NCBI RefSeq assembly: GCF_003966895.1
Contig: NZ_AP018449.1
Coordinates: 3,241,501 to 3,305,500 of the forward strand
Direction: 5' to 3'
Length of the DNA stretch: 64,000 nt
Origin: Methylomusa anaerophila
Lineage (GTDB): Bacteria; Bacillota; Negativicutes; Sporomusales; Sporomusaceae
In this document: positions 55,742 through 63,858 of the stretch, piece by piece
Position numbering within the stretch: the stretch's first letter is position 1
How the letters are laid out: each line of letters starts with the position of its first letter
The notes under the pieces: generated by a model
The model's input: only the letters and a program-made list of their open reading frames with translations
Databases searched by the model: none
What the model was told of the DNA's origin: nothing
Translations under genes and position numbers: made by a program

Positions 55742-57712
55742 ATGCCAAGGGAAAACAGTGATGATCGTCCCGACGCTGACGAATTACCGGGACGGATTCC
55801 AAAAGCAGCGAAAGGAAAACTAACCGTCTTTTTTGGGGCAGCAGCAGGTGTGGGCAAAACTTACACCATGTTGGAGGCTGCTCAGCAATGTTTGGCCGAA
55901 GGTATGGACGTGGTTAGCGGCTGGATTGAAACCCATGGCCGTGCGGAAACGGAAAGGCTTGTAGCCGGTCTGCCTTGCATTGCCCCGCAGATAATCCTGT
56001 ATCGCGACAAGGAAATCAAGGAAATGGACATTGACGCCATCCTGGCGCGAAAACCGGACCTGGTCATAGTGGACGAATTGGCTCATACCAATATCCTCGG
56101 CTCCCGTCATGTCCGGCGATACCAGGATATAGAGGAGTTGCTAAATGCGGGCATCAACGTCTATACTACTCTTAGTATTCAACATATTGAGAGTCTGAAC
56201 GACGTAGTAACCCGGATTACGGGTGTTATTGTCCGGGAGACGGTTCCTGACTACATCGTCGAACGGGCTGATACCGTTCAATTGATTGATATACCGCCGG
56301 AAGAACTTATCAAGCGCCTGAAAGAAGGTAAGGTCTACGTTCCCGGCCAAGTCGAGCAGGCTCTCAAAAAATTCTTCCGCCCCGGCAACATCAATGCGTT
56401 GCGGGAGCTGGCGCTCCGCTTTACCGCCAGCCGGGTTGACAAGGATTTAGCCCAATATATGCGGGAGCATAATATTGAGGGTCCATGGCCGGCAGCAGGA
56501 CGCATCATGGTATGCGTCAGCGCCAGTCCATTTTCCGCTCAGCTTATCCGGGCCGCCAGACGCTTGTCCGGTGGCTTGCAAGCTGAACTCCTGGCCGTAC
56601 ATATTGAGGCGCCTACCCGCCGCTATCCCATGGGAGAGAAAGAACGTGACCGGGTGGTCCGGAACTTAAGGCTAGCCGAAGAATTAGGAGCCCAAACGCT
56701 GACTATAGTGGGCGAGAACTTAGTGAATGAAATATTAGAGGTGGCTCGTAGCCATAACGTGACCGCTATCGTTGTCGGCAGGCCGCAACACAGTCGCTTA
56801 TGGGAACTTCGGCACGGCTCATTGGTAGATAAACTTATCCGCCATGGCGGCGGAATTAATGTCTATGTCATCCAGGGAAAAGCGGAAGAGGAAGAGCGGC
56901 CCGCCATTAAAACTGCCCCGCCTGCCGTCGCATCCAGGCCGCTTTGGCACTACTGCGGCGGTTTGTCCATGATGGTTGCCGTGACAATTTTAAGTTGGCT
57001 TTTTAAGGCCGAACTGGAACTTGTCAATATAGCTCTTTTATATGTTCTTCCCGTACTTTTGGCTGCTGCCTGGTGGGGACGCTGGCCGTCCTATGTTACC
57101 GCCGTGGCCAGCGTATTGGCCTTTGATTTTTTATTCGTATCGCCTATTTTCACTTTTTCCGTAAGCGACATACGTTATGTCTGGAGTTTTATAATCTTTT
57201 TATTTGTTTCGTTTGTCAGCGGCGGGCGGACTGAACTCCTGCGATTAGAGGCAAAGTCGGCCCGGCAGCGGGAGAAAAGAACTCGCGCATTGTACGAGTT
57301 CAGCCGGGGAATAGCTGCTGTTATCAACCTGGAGGCGATAGCGAAGGAACTGGCCAGGCATGCCGGGGAAACTATCGGCAGCAAAACCATGGTGCTTTTG
57401 CCGGACGATAAAGGCTATCTGGCGATGGCAGGGTTTTACGATCCAGCCCGTCCAGACAGCTTTTCCCAACCCCAGCCATTATTAGAGGCCGAAAATGCGG
57501 TGGCAAGCTGGGCCTATCAGCACAGGCAGGTGGCAGGACGATCAACTGAAACACTGCCGGGGCGGATTTTCTTCTCTATGTACCGCTTATTACCGGCGGC
57601 ACGGTGCGGGGTGTCCTGGGTGTACATATCATTGCCAATAAAATCACCCCTGAAGAACGGAGGCTTATCGATGCCTGGGCGGGATTGGCGGCTATTGCTG
57701 TCGAAAGGGTGA
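55742..57712 (+). CDS. kdpD: Sensor kinase KdpD, N-terminal part (frameshifted)
   Basis: A 656-residue ORF that holds the first three-quarters of KdpD. The KdpD domain has Walker A 'FFGAAAGVGKTYTM' and 'VDELAHTN'; a universal-stress-like domain lies at ~250-375; four membrane helices (DUF4118) at ~395-500; and the start of a GAF domain. The true frame is lost at a G-run (57559-57562), after which ~50 residues are out-of-frame. The kinase core is in the next ORF. A missing G (4 instead of 5) explains the break. Confidence 0.9.
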   Translation: MPRENSDDRPDADELPGRIPKAAKGKLTVFFGAAAGVGKTYTMLEAAQQCLAEGMDVVSGWIETHGRAETERLVAGLPCIAPQIILYRDKEIKEMDIDAILARKPDLVIVDELAHTNILGSRHVRRYQDIEELLNAGINVYTTLSIQHIESLNDVVTRITGVIVRETVPDYIVERADTVQLIDIPPEELIKRLKEGKVYVPGQVEQALKKFFRPGNINALRELALRFTASRVDKDLAQYMREHNIEGPWPAAGRIMVCVSASPFSAQLIRAARRLSGGLQAELLAVHIEAPTRRYPMGEKERDRVVRNLRLAEELGAQTLTIVGENLVNEILEVARSHNVTAIVVGRPQHSRLWELRHGSLVDKLIRHGGGINVYVIQGKAEEEERPAIKTAPPAVASRPLWHYCGGLSMMVAVTILSWLFKAELELVNIALLYVLPVLLAAAWWGRWPSYVTAVASVLAFDFLFVSPIFTFSVSDIRYVWSFIIFLFVSFVSGGRTELLRLEAKSARQREKRTRALYEFSRGIAAVINLEAIAKELARHAGETIGSKTMVLLPDDKGYLAMAGFYDPARPDSFSQPQPLLEAENAVASWAYQHRQVAGRSTETLPGRIFFSMYRLLPAARCGVSWVYISLPIKSPLKNGGLSMPGRDWRLLLSKG

Positions 57713-58467
57713 AGCTGGCGGAAGCAGCCCGGGAAACAGCCCTGTTAGTAGAATCCGATCGTTTGCGCACCGCTCTTCTCAATTCCATTTCCCACGAACT
57801 CCGGACACCCCTGTCGGGCATTATTGGTTCGGTATCCACTTTGATGGAAGCAGGCGATCTGTACAACGAACAAACCCGGCGCGAACTATTGGAAACCATC
57901 CAGGAAGGGGCGGTCCGCATGGAGCGCGTCGTGGCCAATCTTTTGGACACTGCCCGCCTGGAAAGCGGCATGCTGCAACTTAAGACCGATTGGTGTGATA
58001 TTGAAGATATTGTAGGCGCAGCCCTGCGTCGAATCGGTGATATGGCTCATCAACTCACTGTGGAGATACCTAATGACTTGGACCTGATCCGTGCCGACTG
58101 TATATTATTAGAGCAGGTGCTGGTTAATCTGGTGGACAACGCCATAAAGTATTCGCCACCCGCCAGCGCCATTGCTATTACTGCCGCTCAGGAAAACGGG
58201 AGTATGCAGGTGTCTGTTCTGGATAACGGCCCTGGCATTCCCAGTGAAGATTTATCCCGCATTTTTGATAAGTTTTATCGTATTCGCCAGCCAAAGCAAA
58301 TGAGCGGTACCGGCTTGGGCTTATCTATTTGTAAAGGCATTATTGAAGCTCATGGCGGACGGATTTGGGCACAAAACCGTTCCGGTGGCGGAACGGCATT
58401 TCACTTTATCATCCCCGTCCGGGGAGACGGGGCGATTATTCCTCCAAAGGCAGGGAGACTGATATGA
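57604..58467 (+). CDS. kdpD: Sensor kinase KdpD, C-terminal kinase part (frameshifted)
   Basis: A 287-residue ORF with the end of the GAF domain and the kinase core. H-box 'SISHELRTPLSGIIG', N-box 'NLVDNAIKYSP', G-boxes 'DNGPGIP' and 'GTGLGLSICKGII' are intact. Its frame is open upstream to 57550, and reading from 57562 gives 'ADFLLYVPLITGGTVRGVLG', which joins the N-terminal part. GTG 57604 has no ribosome site, so this is not a natural start. ATGA overlap couples it to kdpE. Confidence 0.88.
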   Translation: MRGVLGVHIIANKITPEERRLIDAWAGLAAIAVERVKLAEAARETALLVESDRLRTALLNSISHELRTPLSGIIGSVSTLMEAGDLYNEQTRRELLETIQEGAVRMERVVANLLDTARLESGMLQLKTDWCDIEDIVGAALRRIGDMAHQLTVEIPNDLDLIRADCILLEQVLVNLVDNAIKYSPPASAIAITAAQENGSMQVSVLDNGPGIPSEDLSRIFDKFYRIRQPKQMSGTGLGLSICKGIIEAHGGRIWAQNRSGGGTAFHFIIPVRGDGAIIPPKAGRLI

Positions 58468-59153
58468 ATGAAAAAGGACTCCGGATGCTGGTGATTGACG
58501 ATGAGCAGCAAATTCGAAAACTCTTAAACGTTTCGTTAAGTGCCCACGGTTACCAAGTTCACGCAGCGGTGACAGGTCAGGAAGGAATCAACTGGGCAGC
58601 CGTCCATAAACCTGATCTAATTATCGTAGACCTCGGACTACCTGATATGGACGGAAAAAACGTGATCAAAAAAATACGTGAATGGTCACAGGTCCCTATT
58701 ATTATTTTAACTGCCCGCGATCAGGAGCAGGAAAAAATCGAAGCTCTTGACGCCGGCGCCGACGACTATGTCACTAAACCTTTCGGTATGGGCGAACTCA
58801 TGGCTCGCATGCGCGTATCCCTGCGCCGGGCGGCTACCGCCGAGAACGATCCAGTATTATCCTGCGGCGGCCTTGTCATAGATCTGGTACAGCGCCGTGT
58901 AACTGTAGAAGGGAGGGAGATAAAGCTGACTCCCACTGAATATGAAATTATTAAAATCATGGCTCAACATGCAGGCAGGGTACTGACCCACAAACAGCTC
59001 CTAAAAGCTGTGTGGGGCAACACTTATAATGAAGATACCCACTATATCCGGGTGTATGTAGGGCAATTACGGCGGAAAATTGAACAGGACCCTGCTCGCC
59101 CGCAATATATTATTACCGAATCCGGAGTGGGCTACCGGCTTATGGGGCAGTAG
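58464..59153 (+). CDS. kdpE: Response regulator KdpE
   Basis: A 229-residue OmpR-family regulator. The receiver domain has Asp56 in 'IIVDLGLPD' and 'LTARDQ' and 'YVTKPFGM'; the winged-helix DNA-binding domain has 'LTPTEYEII' and 'ESGVGYRLM'. KdpE normally activates the kdpFABC potassium pump, which is absent here. ATG 58464 overlaps the kdpD stop. Confidence 0.94.
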   Translation: MNEKGLRMLVIDDEQQIRKLLNVSLSAHGYQVHAAVTGQEGINWAAVHKPDLIIVDLGLPDMDGKNVIKKIREWSQVPIIILTARDQEQEKIEALDAGADDYVTKPFGMGELMARMRVSLRRAATAENDPVLSCGGLVIDLVQRRVTVEGREIKLTPTEYEIIKIMAQHAGRVLTHKQLLKAVWGNTYNEDTHYIRVYVGQLRRKIEQDPARPQYIITESGVGYRLMGQ

Positions 59154-59200
59154 GGCGGCAGCCGCAGAAATATTCCGGGAGAAAGCGGGAGGAGATAGTT

Positions 59201-59539
59201 TTGCGAAAAGTTGAGGCAATCATTCGGCCGCATAAATTAAATGAGATAAAAGATGGTTTGTCCAGGTTAGGTATCAGAGGGATGACGGTTTCCGAAGTAT
59301 TTGGCTATGGTCTGCAAAAAGGGCATATCGGTATATACCGGGGAAAGCAGTATAACATAAACATATTACCAAAAGTAAAAATTGAAATAGTAGCCTTGGC
59401 TGCCGATGTGGACGATATTATTGATATTATTATAAAAAAAGGGCAAACCGGTGAAATTGGTGACGGCAAAATATTCGTTTTACCGGTTGAGCAGGTCTAC
59501 CGTATCCGCACAGGAGAATCCGGGAAAGCGGCCTTATAA
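59201..59539 (+). CDS. glnB: Nitrogen regulatory protein P-II
   Basis: A 112-residue PII trimer subunit sensing 2-oxoglutarate and ATP/ADP. 'EAIIRPHKLNEIKDGL' starts the fold, the T-loop region 'YRGKQYNINILPKVKIEIV' contains Tyr51-like residues, and 'GDGKIFVLPVEQVYRIRTGE' is the C-terminal signature. It probably binds the Amt channel encoded next. Start TTG 59201 lies after GGGAGGAGA. Confidence 0.95.
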   Translation: MRKVEAIIRPHKLNEIKDGLSRLGIRGMTVSEVFGYGLQKGHIGIYRGKQYNINILPKVKIEIVALAADVDDIIDIIIKKGQTGEIGDGKIFVLPVEQVYRIRTGESGKAAL

Positions 59540-59607
59540 TTTTTGGATTACCATAATATTTTATTAATTTGGCAAGATCTATAAAAATCAGGATAAGATA
59601 AAATGTG

Positions 59608-59635
59608 TTGTGATTTGTGGATTTTATGATATAAT
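59608..59635 (+). promoter_or_regulatory. Promoter of amt
   Basis: TTGTGA (59608) and a perfect TATAAT (59630) are 16 bp apart, between glnB and amt, so amt has its own promoter. Confidence 0.6.
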
Positions 59636-59660
59636 ATATCTGGAATTTAATATATTTTAA

Positions 59661-59716
59661 GGCAATGAAGCCGGACTTACCATACGTGTTACGTATGGTA
59701 AGTTTGGTTTTTTTGT
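59661..59716 (+). promoter_or_regulatory. Terminator-controlled leader of amt with hexaloop hairpin
   Basis: Stem ACTTACCATACGT/ACGTATGGTAAGT (59675-59703) is followed by TTGG and seven T residues, between the promoter and amt. Just before it, GGC-AATGAA-GCC (59661-59672) forms a hairpin with a hexaloop having A at position 1 and G at position 4, as in ANTAR target RNAs. Its 3' arm GCC can pair into the terminator stem instead. An antitermination switch is inferred. Confidence 0.6.
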
Positions 59717-59752
59717 TTTAGAAAAGGGTTTTAGAAAAGGGGAGGAAGAAAG

Positions 59753-61066
59753 ATGGAATTGTCCATACACTCGTTGGCGTCGGGAATTGACACAGTTTGG
59801 GTTCTATTGTGCGCGGCATTGGTCTTTTTGATGGAGGGCGGCTTTGCAGCCTTGGAAGCCGGTTTTATCCGCAGTAAAAATTCATTGAACATTATTATGA
59901 AAGTAATAATGGACTGCACGGTTGGAATGATTGGCTATTTTGCATTTGGTTTTGCTTTTATGTATGGTCTCGATAAAGCTGGATTCATTGGATTTTCCGG
60001 ATTCTTTCTTAATGGGGACATGACTCACCTGGGGTTAAAAATACCGGTCTATGCTTACTGGCTATTCCAAGCCGCCTTTGCAATAGCTATGGCCACCATC
60101 GTATCAGGCGCCGTTGCTGAGCGAATGAAATTTGCTCCCTACATAGTCTTTTCTTTCCTGGCTACGGTTATTATCTACCCGGTTGCCGGACACTGGGTAT
60201 GGAGTGGTGATGGCTGGCTGAATAAGTTGGGGATGATGGATTTTGCCGGTTCTGCGGTGGTGCATTCTTTAGGTGGTTGGGCTTCGCTTGCTGCTGTTTA
60301 TGTGCTAGGGCCCAGAACCGGGAAATTTGCCAAAGATGGTTCGGTGAACGTCATTCCTGGTCATAACTTGCCGCTTGCCGCTCTTGGCGCGTTTTTCCTG
60401 TGGTTTGGCTGGTTTGGATTTAATCCTGGAAGCACATTGTCGGGCCTTGATATGAATATTGCCCGGATTGCTGTGAACACCAACATTGCCGCCGCCGCCG
60501 GTGGCACGATGGCGGCTCTGTATACCGCGTTCCGATATGGCAAGGCCGATCCCAGTATGACAATAAACGGTGCTCTGGGCGGTCTTGTGGCCATAACTGC
60601 CGGCTGTGCGTTTGTGGAGCCTGTCAGTGCTTTAATTATTGGTGGTATTGCCGGTGTACTTATTGTTTTTGCTGTGGCATTTTTTGACTCCGTTCGGGCT
60701 GATGACCCGGTTGGTGCGATTGCAGTCCATGGAGTCTGCGGAACCTTTGGCACCATTGCCGTCGGAATTTTTGCCGAAAACGGCGGGCTGCTTTACGGCG
60801 GCGGAGTAGGATTGCTTGGGGTACAAGCCCTTGGGGTGATAGCTGTATCAGTATGGGGATTTGCTGCTACCTACGGATTGTTTAGCTTATTGAAAGCAAT
60901 CGTCGGGATCAGGGTAGCGGTGGAAGAGGAAATTGAAGGATTAGATATTAGCGAACACGGTATAACGGCCTATAATGATCTGGAATACAACCCAATGCCG
61001 ACATTAGGGCATACAGTCAATACCGCCGGTACGGTTATGACCGTAGAAAATCGGCTTGCTGAATAG
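59753..61066 (+). CDS. amt: Ammonium transporter
   Basis: A 437-residue Amt channel with 11 membrane segments. 'ALVFLMEGGFAALEAG', 'GAVAERMKF', 'VVHSLGGWASL' (pore His), 'FFLWFGWFGFNPGS' and the second pore His in 'AIAVHGVCGTFGTI' are signatures. The PII gene is immediately upstream, as in most bacteria. ATG follows GGGGAGGAAG. Expression probably depends on reading through the leader terminator. Confidence 0.96.
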   Translation: MELSIHSLASGIDTVWVLLCAALVFLMEGGFAALEAGFIRSKNSLNIIMKVIMDCTVGMIGYFAFGFAFMYGLDKAGFIGFSGFFLNGDMTHLGLKIPVYAYWLFQAAFAIAMATIVSGAVAERMKFAPYIVFSFLATVIIYPVAGHWVWSGDGWLNKLGMMDFAGSAVVHSLGGWASLAAVYVLGPRTGKFAKDGSVNVIPGHNLPLAALGAFFLWFGWFGFNPGSTLSGLDMNIARIAVNTNIAAAAGGTMAALYTAFRYGKADPSMTINGALGGLVAITAGCAFVEPVSALIIGGIAGVLIVFAVAFFDSVRADDPVGAIAVHGVCGTFGTIAVGIFAENGGLLYGGGVGLLGVQALGVIAVSVWGFAATYGLFSLLKAIVGIRVAVEEEIEGLDISEHGITAYNDLEYNPMPTLGHTVNTAGTVMTVENRLAE

Positions 61067-61160
61067 AGTTGTTATCGTCAAGCAGAAATGACTGAGCATT
61101 TGTATCAAACCGAGTATAACTAAACGGTAACTTCATTTTAACAATACAGACTGCAGGCAG

Positions 61161-61200
61161 GAAGGTCACCATGTTGTCATGGCGGCCTTCTTATTTTTTT
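61161..61200 (+). terminator. Terminator after amt
   Basis: GAAGGTCACCATG and CATGGCGGCCTTC pair with two mismatches around TTGT, and a T-run follows. Confidence 0.8.
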
Positions 61201-61324
61201 GGTTATATGTAAAAAACTTATGAAGATTATCATCTGCAGTGTCGATAAAGCAGGAATAACTCGGCAATTTGTAGAACGTAATGGCAAACATTGTAATATT
61301 TAATGGAGACAGGAGGGCGCCGGT

Positions 61325-62023
61325 ATGATAAAAAACGTCAGGATGTTTATTGTGCTCATGGCTTTTTTGGGTATAGTATTTTTAGCCTATATTCCGGCCT
61401 ACGCGGCCGAGCGGGTGTATTCAATAGGGGACGAGGGACTGGTAGTGGCGCAAATCCAGCTAAAATTAAATCAATTTGGTTATTCCAAGCGAGTGATTAA
61501 CGGCAAATTTGATAAGGATATGTCCAAAGCAATAAAAGAATTTCAAAAAAAGAACAATTTACAGCAGACCGGTGTTGTGGATAAAGTTACTTATAAAATT
61601 TTGTTTGATACCGACATGCCGGAAATCAAGGCGCCACAGCAGCAAAAAGCCATACCGGCGAAAAGTACCGGCGTTACCAAGACAGCATCTAAATATCTCG
61701 GTACTCCCTACCGGTTTGGCGGAGCCGGTCCGGGAGGATTTGACTGCTCCGGCTTTGTTATGTATGTATTTGATAAGAACGGCAAAAAACTGCCGCGTAC
61801 GGCAGATGTCCAGTTTACTGTTGGGCGCAAAATAGACCGGGTGGGTCTGACGCCGGGAGACCTGGTATTTTTCACAACTTATGCTCCGGGAGCTTCGCAT
61901 GTGGGTATTTATTATGGTGACGGAAAGTTTATTCATGCCTCCTCCAGCCGGGGTGTGATGATCAGCAAGCTGGATGAAAGCTACTGGAAGGCACGATACT
62001 TAGGCGCAAAACGGGTTTTGTAG
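61325..62023 (+). CDS. Peptidoglycan-binding NlpC/P60 endopeptidase
   Basis: A 232-residue exported cell-wall hydrolase. Signal peptide ~1-28; PG_binding_1 domain ~32-95 ('GLVVAQIQLKLNQFGY', 'FQKKNNLQQTGVVD'); NlpC/P60 domain ~115-232. The catalytic triad is Cys in 'FDCSGFV', His in 'SHVGIYYG' and His in 'FIHASS'. ATG follows GACAGGAGGG. Similar proteins cleave stem peptides during growth or sporulation. Confidence 0.94.
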   Translation: MIKNVRMFIVLMAFLGIVFLAYIPAYAAERVYSIGDEGLVVAQIQLKLNQFGYSKRVINGKFDKDMSKAIKEFQKKNNLQQTGVVDKVTYKILFDTDMPEIKAPQQQKAIPAKSTGVTKTASKYLGTPYRFGGAGPGGFDCSGFVMYVFDKNGKKLPRTADVQFTVGRKIDRVGLTPGDLVFFTTYAPGASHVGIYYGDGKFIHASSSRGVMISKLDESYWKARYLGAKRVL

Positions 62024-62046
62024 AAAGATCTCGGCTTAAAGTGGGG

Positions 62047-62166
62047 GAACTGCTTAGAAGCCGCCATTTGCGTCGGTGCTTCTGCGGTCCTCACTCCAGC
62101 GTACAACCAGTACGCTTCCGTTCCGGTCCTCGTCGCGCCTAGCACCTGACGACTTCTAAGCAGTTC
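62047..62166 (+). repeat. 120-bp palindromic dispersed repeat, copy E
   Basis: Ends GAACTGCTTA and TAAGCAGTTC; the interior is nearly identical to copy A. It starts 24 bp after the NlpC/P60 gene. Confidence 0.8.
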
Positions 62167-62222
62167 GTGGCAGTTCATTGTCTGTGCAAAAATATAGTTC
62201 GTTTAAGATTGGGGGGGACAGA

Positions 62223-62699
62223 ATGATTGTGGGGCACATTTCGAATATAGAGAAAGAAGCTCCGGCTTTTCATCCGGCGATTGTTATGGGGCTGAAGTTT
62301 CTTGCCAACGCCGATTTCGGTGCGCTGTCTCCCGGACGGTATACTATTGACGGTGATGATATGTATGTTAATATTGATCACTATCAAACTGAGCCGAAGG
62401 AAATTCGCCGGCCGGAAGCTCATCAAAAGTATATTGATATCCAGTACCTGATTGCGGGAGAAGAGATAATTGGTGTAAGCCTTTTAGCGAGTAAGTATCC
62501 GGTAATGGAAGATAAGCTGGCGACAAGTGATGTAATTTTTTACCAATCGGTGGACGATGAAGCGGATGTAATTATGACCCAGGGGATGTACGCTGTTTTA
62601 TTTCCGTGGGATGTCCACCGCCCTTGCTGCAATCGGCTTGCCAGCAGGCCGGTGCGCAAAGCTGTGGTTAAAATAAGGACCGGGCTGTTAACAGAGTGA
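62223..62699 (+). CDS. YhcH/YjgK/YiaL family protein
   Basis: A 158-residue beta-sandwich protein of the DUF386 (YhcH/EbgC-like) family, linked to sugar metabolism and possibly a sugar anomerase. 'NIDHYQTEPKEIRRPEAHQKYIDIQYL' (in part) and 'FPWDVHRPCC' contain the conserved His and Glu metal ligands. ATG 62223 follows GGGGGGGA. Confidence 0.9.
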   Translation: MIVGHISNIEKEAPAFHPAIVMGLKFLANADFGALSPGRYTIDGDDMYVNIDHYQTEPKEIRRPEAHQKYIDIQYLIAGEEIIGVSLLASKYPVMEDKLATSDVIFYQSVDDEADVIMTQGMYAVLFPWDVHRPCCNRLASRPVRKAVVKIRTGLLTE

Positions 62700-62746
62700 A
62701 AACCCGAACATTGGACGTTGCTTTTTAGAAAAAGTTCATTTTTCTG

Positions 62747-62776
62747 TTGACAGCTGTTCCGAAACGGCGGTACAAT
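62747..62776 (+). promoter_or_regulatory. Promoter of the pur operon
   Basis: TTGACA (62747) and TACAAT (62771) are 18 bp apart, 28 bp before the riboswitch. Confidence 0.75.
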
Positions 62777-62803
62777 TAGAACCAGGAAATAAAGTCCATA
62801 AGG

Positions 62804-62870
62804 CTCGTATATTTTTGAGGATATGGCTCAAAAGTTTCTACCAGGCAACCGTAAATTGCCCGACTACGGG
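62804..62870 (+). promoter_or_regulatory. Guanine riboswitch aptamer
   Basis: P1 is CTCGTA/TACGGG; P2 (TTTTGAG/CTCAAAA) has loop GATATGG; the junction AGTTTCTACC and P3 GGCAA/TTGCC with loop CCGTAAA match the purine aptamer. The specificity base is C (62864, in GACTACG), so guanine rather than adenine is sensed. Confidence 0.95.
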
Positions 62871-62872
62871 TG

Positions 62873-63000
62873 AAAGTGTACCTAGGGTTCCGCGCCGCCG
62901 GTTGAGGCTGGTGCTTATTTCGGTTGCGGCTGTGACCAAGTGGTACAGGTGTTATTGGATAACACTACACCGAAGGGATAAAAACCCTGGCGGGGAGGTT
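62873..63000 (+). promoter_or_regulatory. PRPP riboswitch aptamer (ykkC class), in tandem
   Basis: Starting 3 nt after the guanine aptamer, CCTAGGGTTCCGC and, near the 3' end, GAAGGGATAAAAACCC and GGGGAGG are the ykkC-class core motifs. The position after a guanine aptamer and before purE points to the PRPP subtype. Confidence 0.85.
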
Positions 63001-63046
63001 TCGCTCTAGAACTGTAAGACGCGAAGTTTCCCCGTTGGGGTTTTTT
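62981..63046 (+). terminator. Riboswitch expression-platform terminator before purE
   Basis: AAAACCC...CGGGGAGG...TTTCGC pairs with GCGAAG...TTTCCCCG...GGGGTTTTTT. The left arm overlaps the 3' end of the PRPP aptamer, so ligand binding would block it. The rest of the 62700-63163 gap holds only the promoter and the aptamers. Confidence 0.85.
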
Positions 63047-63163
63047 ACATTGTGTTACCATATGTTTGGTAATTTGTTTGGTAATTGCTAATTCCGTATT
63101 CCGCCTGAAATAAGGGAGAAACTAATTTTATTAATCAGATTTCCGTCTAAGGGGTGATCACTT

Positions 63164-63655
63164 GTGAAAGTTGCAATTATTATGGGAAGTGATTCCGACT
63201 GGCCGCTGCTTGAACCAGCAGTGAAGCAATTGGCTGATTTGGGTATTAAAAATGAGATTTTAGTGGCATCTGCTCACCGGACTCCGGGAAAGGTTCACGA
63301 TTTTGCTGCCGGTGCTAGGGAAAGAGGCGTGAAAGTTATTATTGCCGCTGCCGGAGCGGCAGCTCATCTGGCAGGCGTAGTGGCCAGTTTCACTACTCTG
63401 CCGGTTATTGGTGTTCCCATTAACAGCACGTCGCTGGGCGGGATAGATGCTTTATTAAGTGTTGCTCAGATGCCTGCCGGTATTCCGGTGGCCACTATGG
63501 CTATAAACGGTGCCAAGAACGCAGCTTTGTTTGCTGCTCAAGTCTTAGCGCTGGAAAATCCGGCGCTGGCGGAAAAGTTAACTGCTCACCGTGAGGAAAT
63601 GGCACGGGAAGTGGAAATGAAAGCAGCCAGACTGTTGGAAAAAATCGGTAAATAA
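63164..63655 (+). CDS. purE: N5-carboxyaminoimidazole ribonucleotide mutase
   Basis: A 163-residue class I PurE that moves the carboxylate of N5-CAIR to give CAIR. 'IIMGSDSDWP' binds phosphate, 'ASAHRTP' holds the catalytic His, and 'AAAGAAAHLAGV' and 'GVPINSTSLGGIDALLSV' complete the site. GTG 63164 follows AAGGGGTGAT. It is the first gene of the riboswitch-controlled pur operon. Confidence 0.97.
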   Translation: MKVAIIMGSDSDWPLLEPAVKQLADLGIKNEILVASAHRTPGKVHDFAAGARERGVKVIIAAAGAAAHLAGVVASFTTLPVIGVPINSTSLGGIDALLSVAQMPAGIPVATMAINGAKNAALFAAQVLALENPALAEKLTAHREEMAREVEMKAARLLEKIGK

Positions 63656-63693
63656 ATCTATAGAGTATCGTAATGTTTATCTTCAATTGCCAC

Positions 63694-63814
63694 GAACTGC
63701 TCAAAAATCGTCAGATGCTAGGCGCGACGAGGACCGGAACGCAAGCGTACTGGGATGTACGCTGGAGTGAGGACCGCAGGAGCAACGACGCAGATGGCGG
63801 TTTTTCAGCAGTTC
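63694..63814 (-). repeat. Palindromic dispersed repeat, copy F, between purE and purC
   Basis: Ends GAACTGCTCA and TCAGCAGTTC, each one base different from the usual ends in a matching way. The interior is in the same orientation as copy D. It lies inside the pur operon. Confidence 0.8.
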
Positions 63815-63858
63815 CCAGCTTAAAGTGAATAGTTAAGAAGATAGGGGGAGATGCAAAG

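Noticed and set aside
61981..62178. Minus-strand ORF containing 'GATRTGTEAYW', also seen near 24838-25071 and 50228-50410
   Set aside because: It is the translation of the 120-bp palindromic repeat and recurs with each copy; not a gene family.
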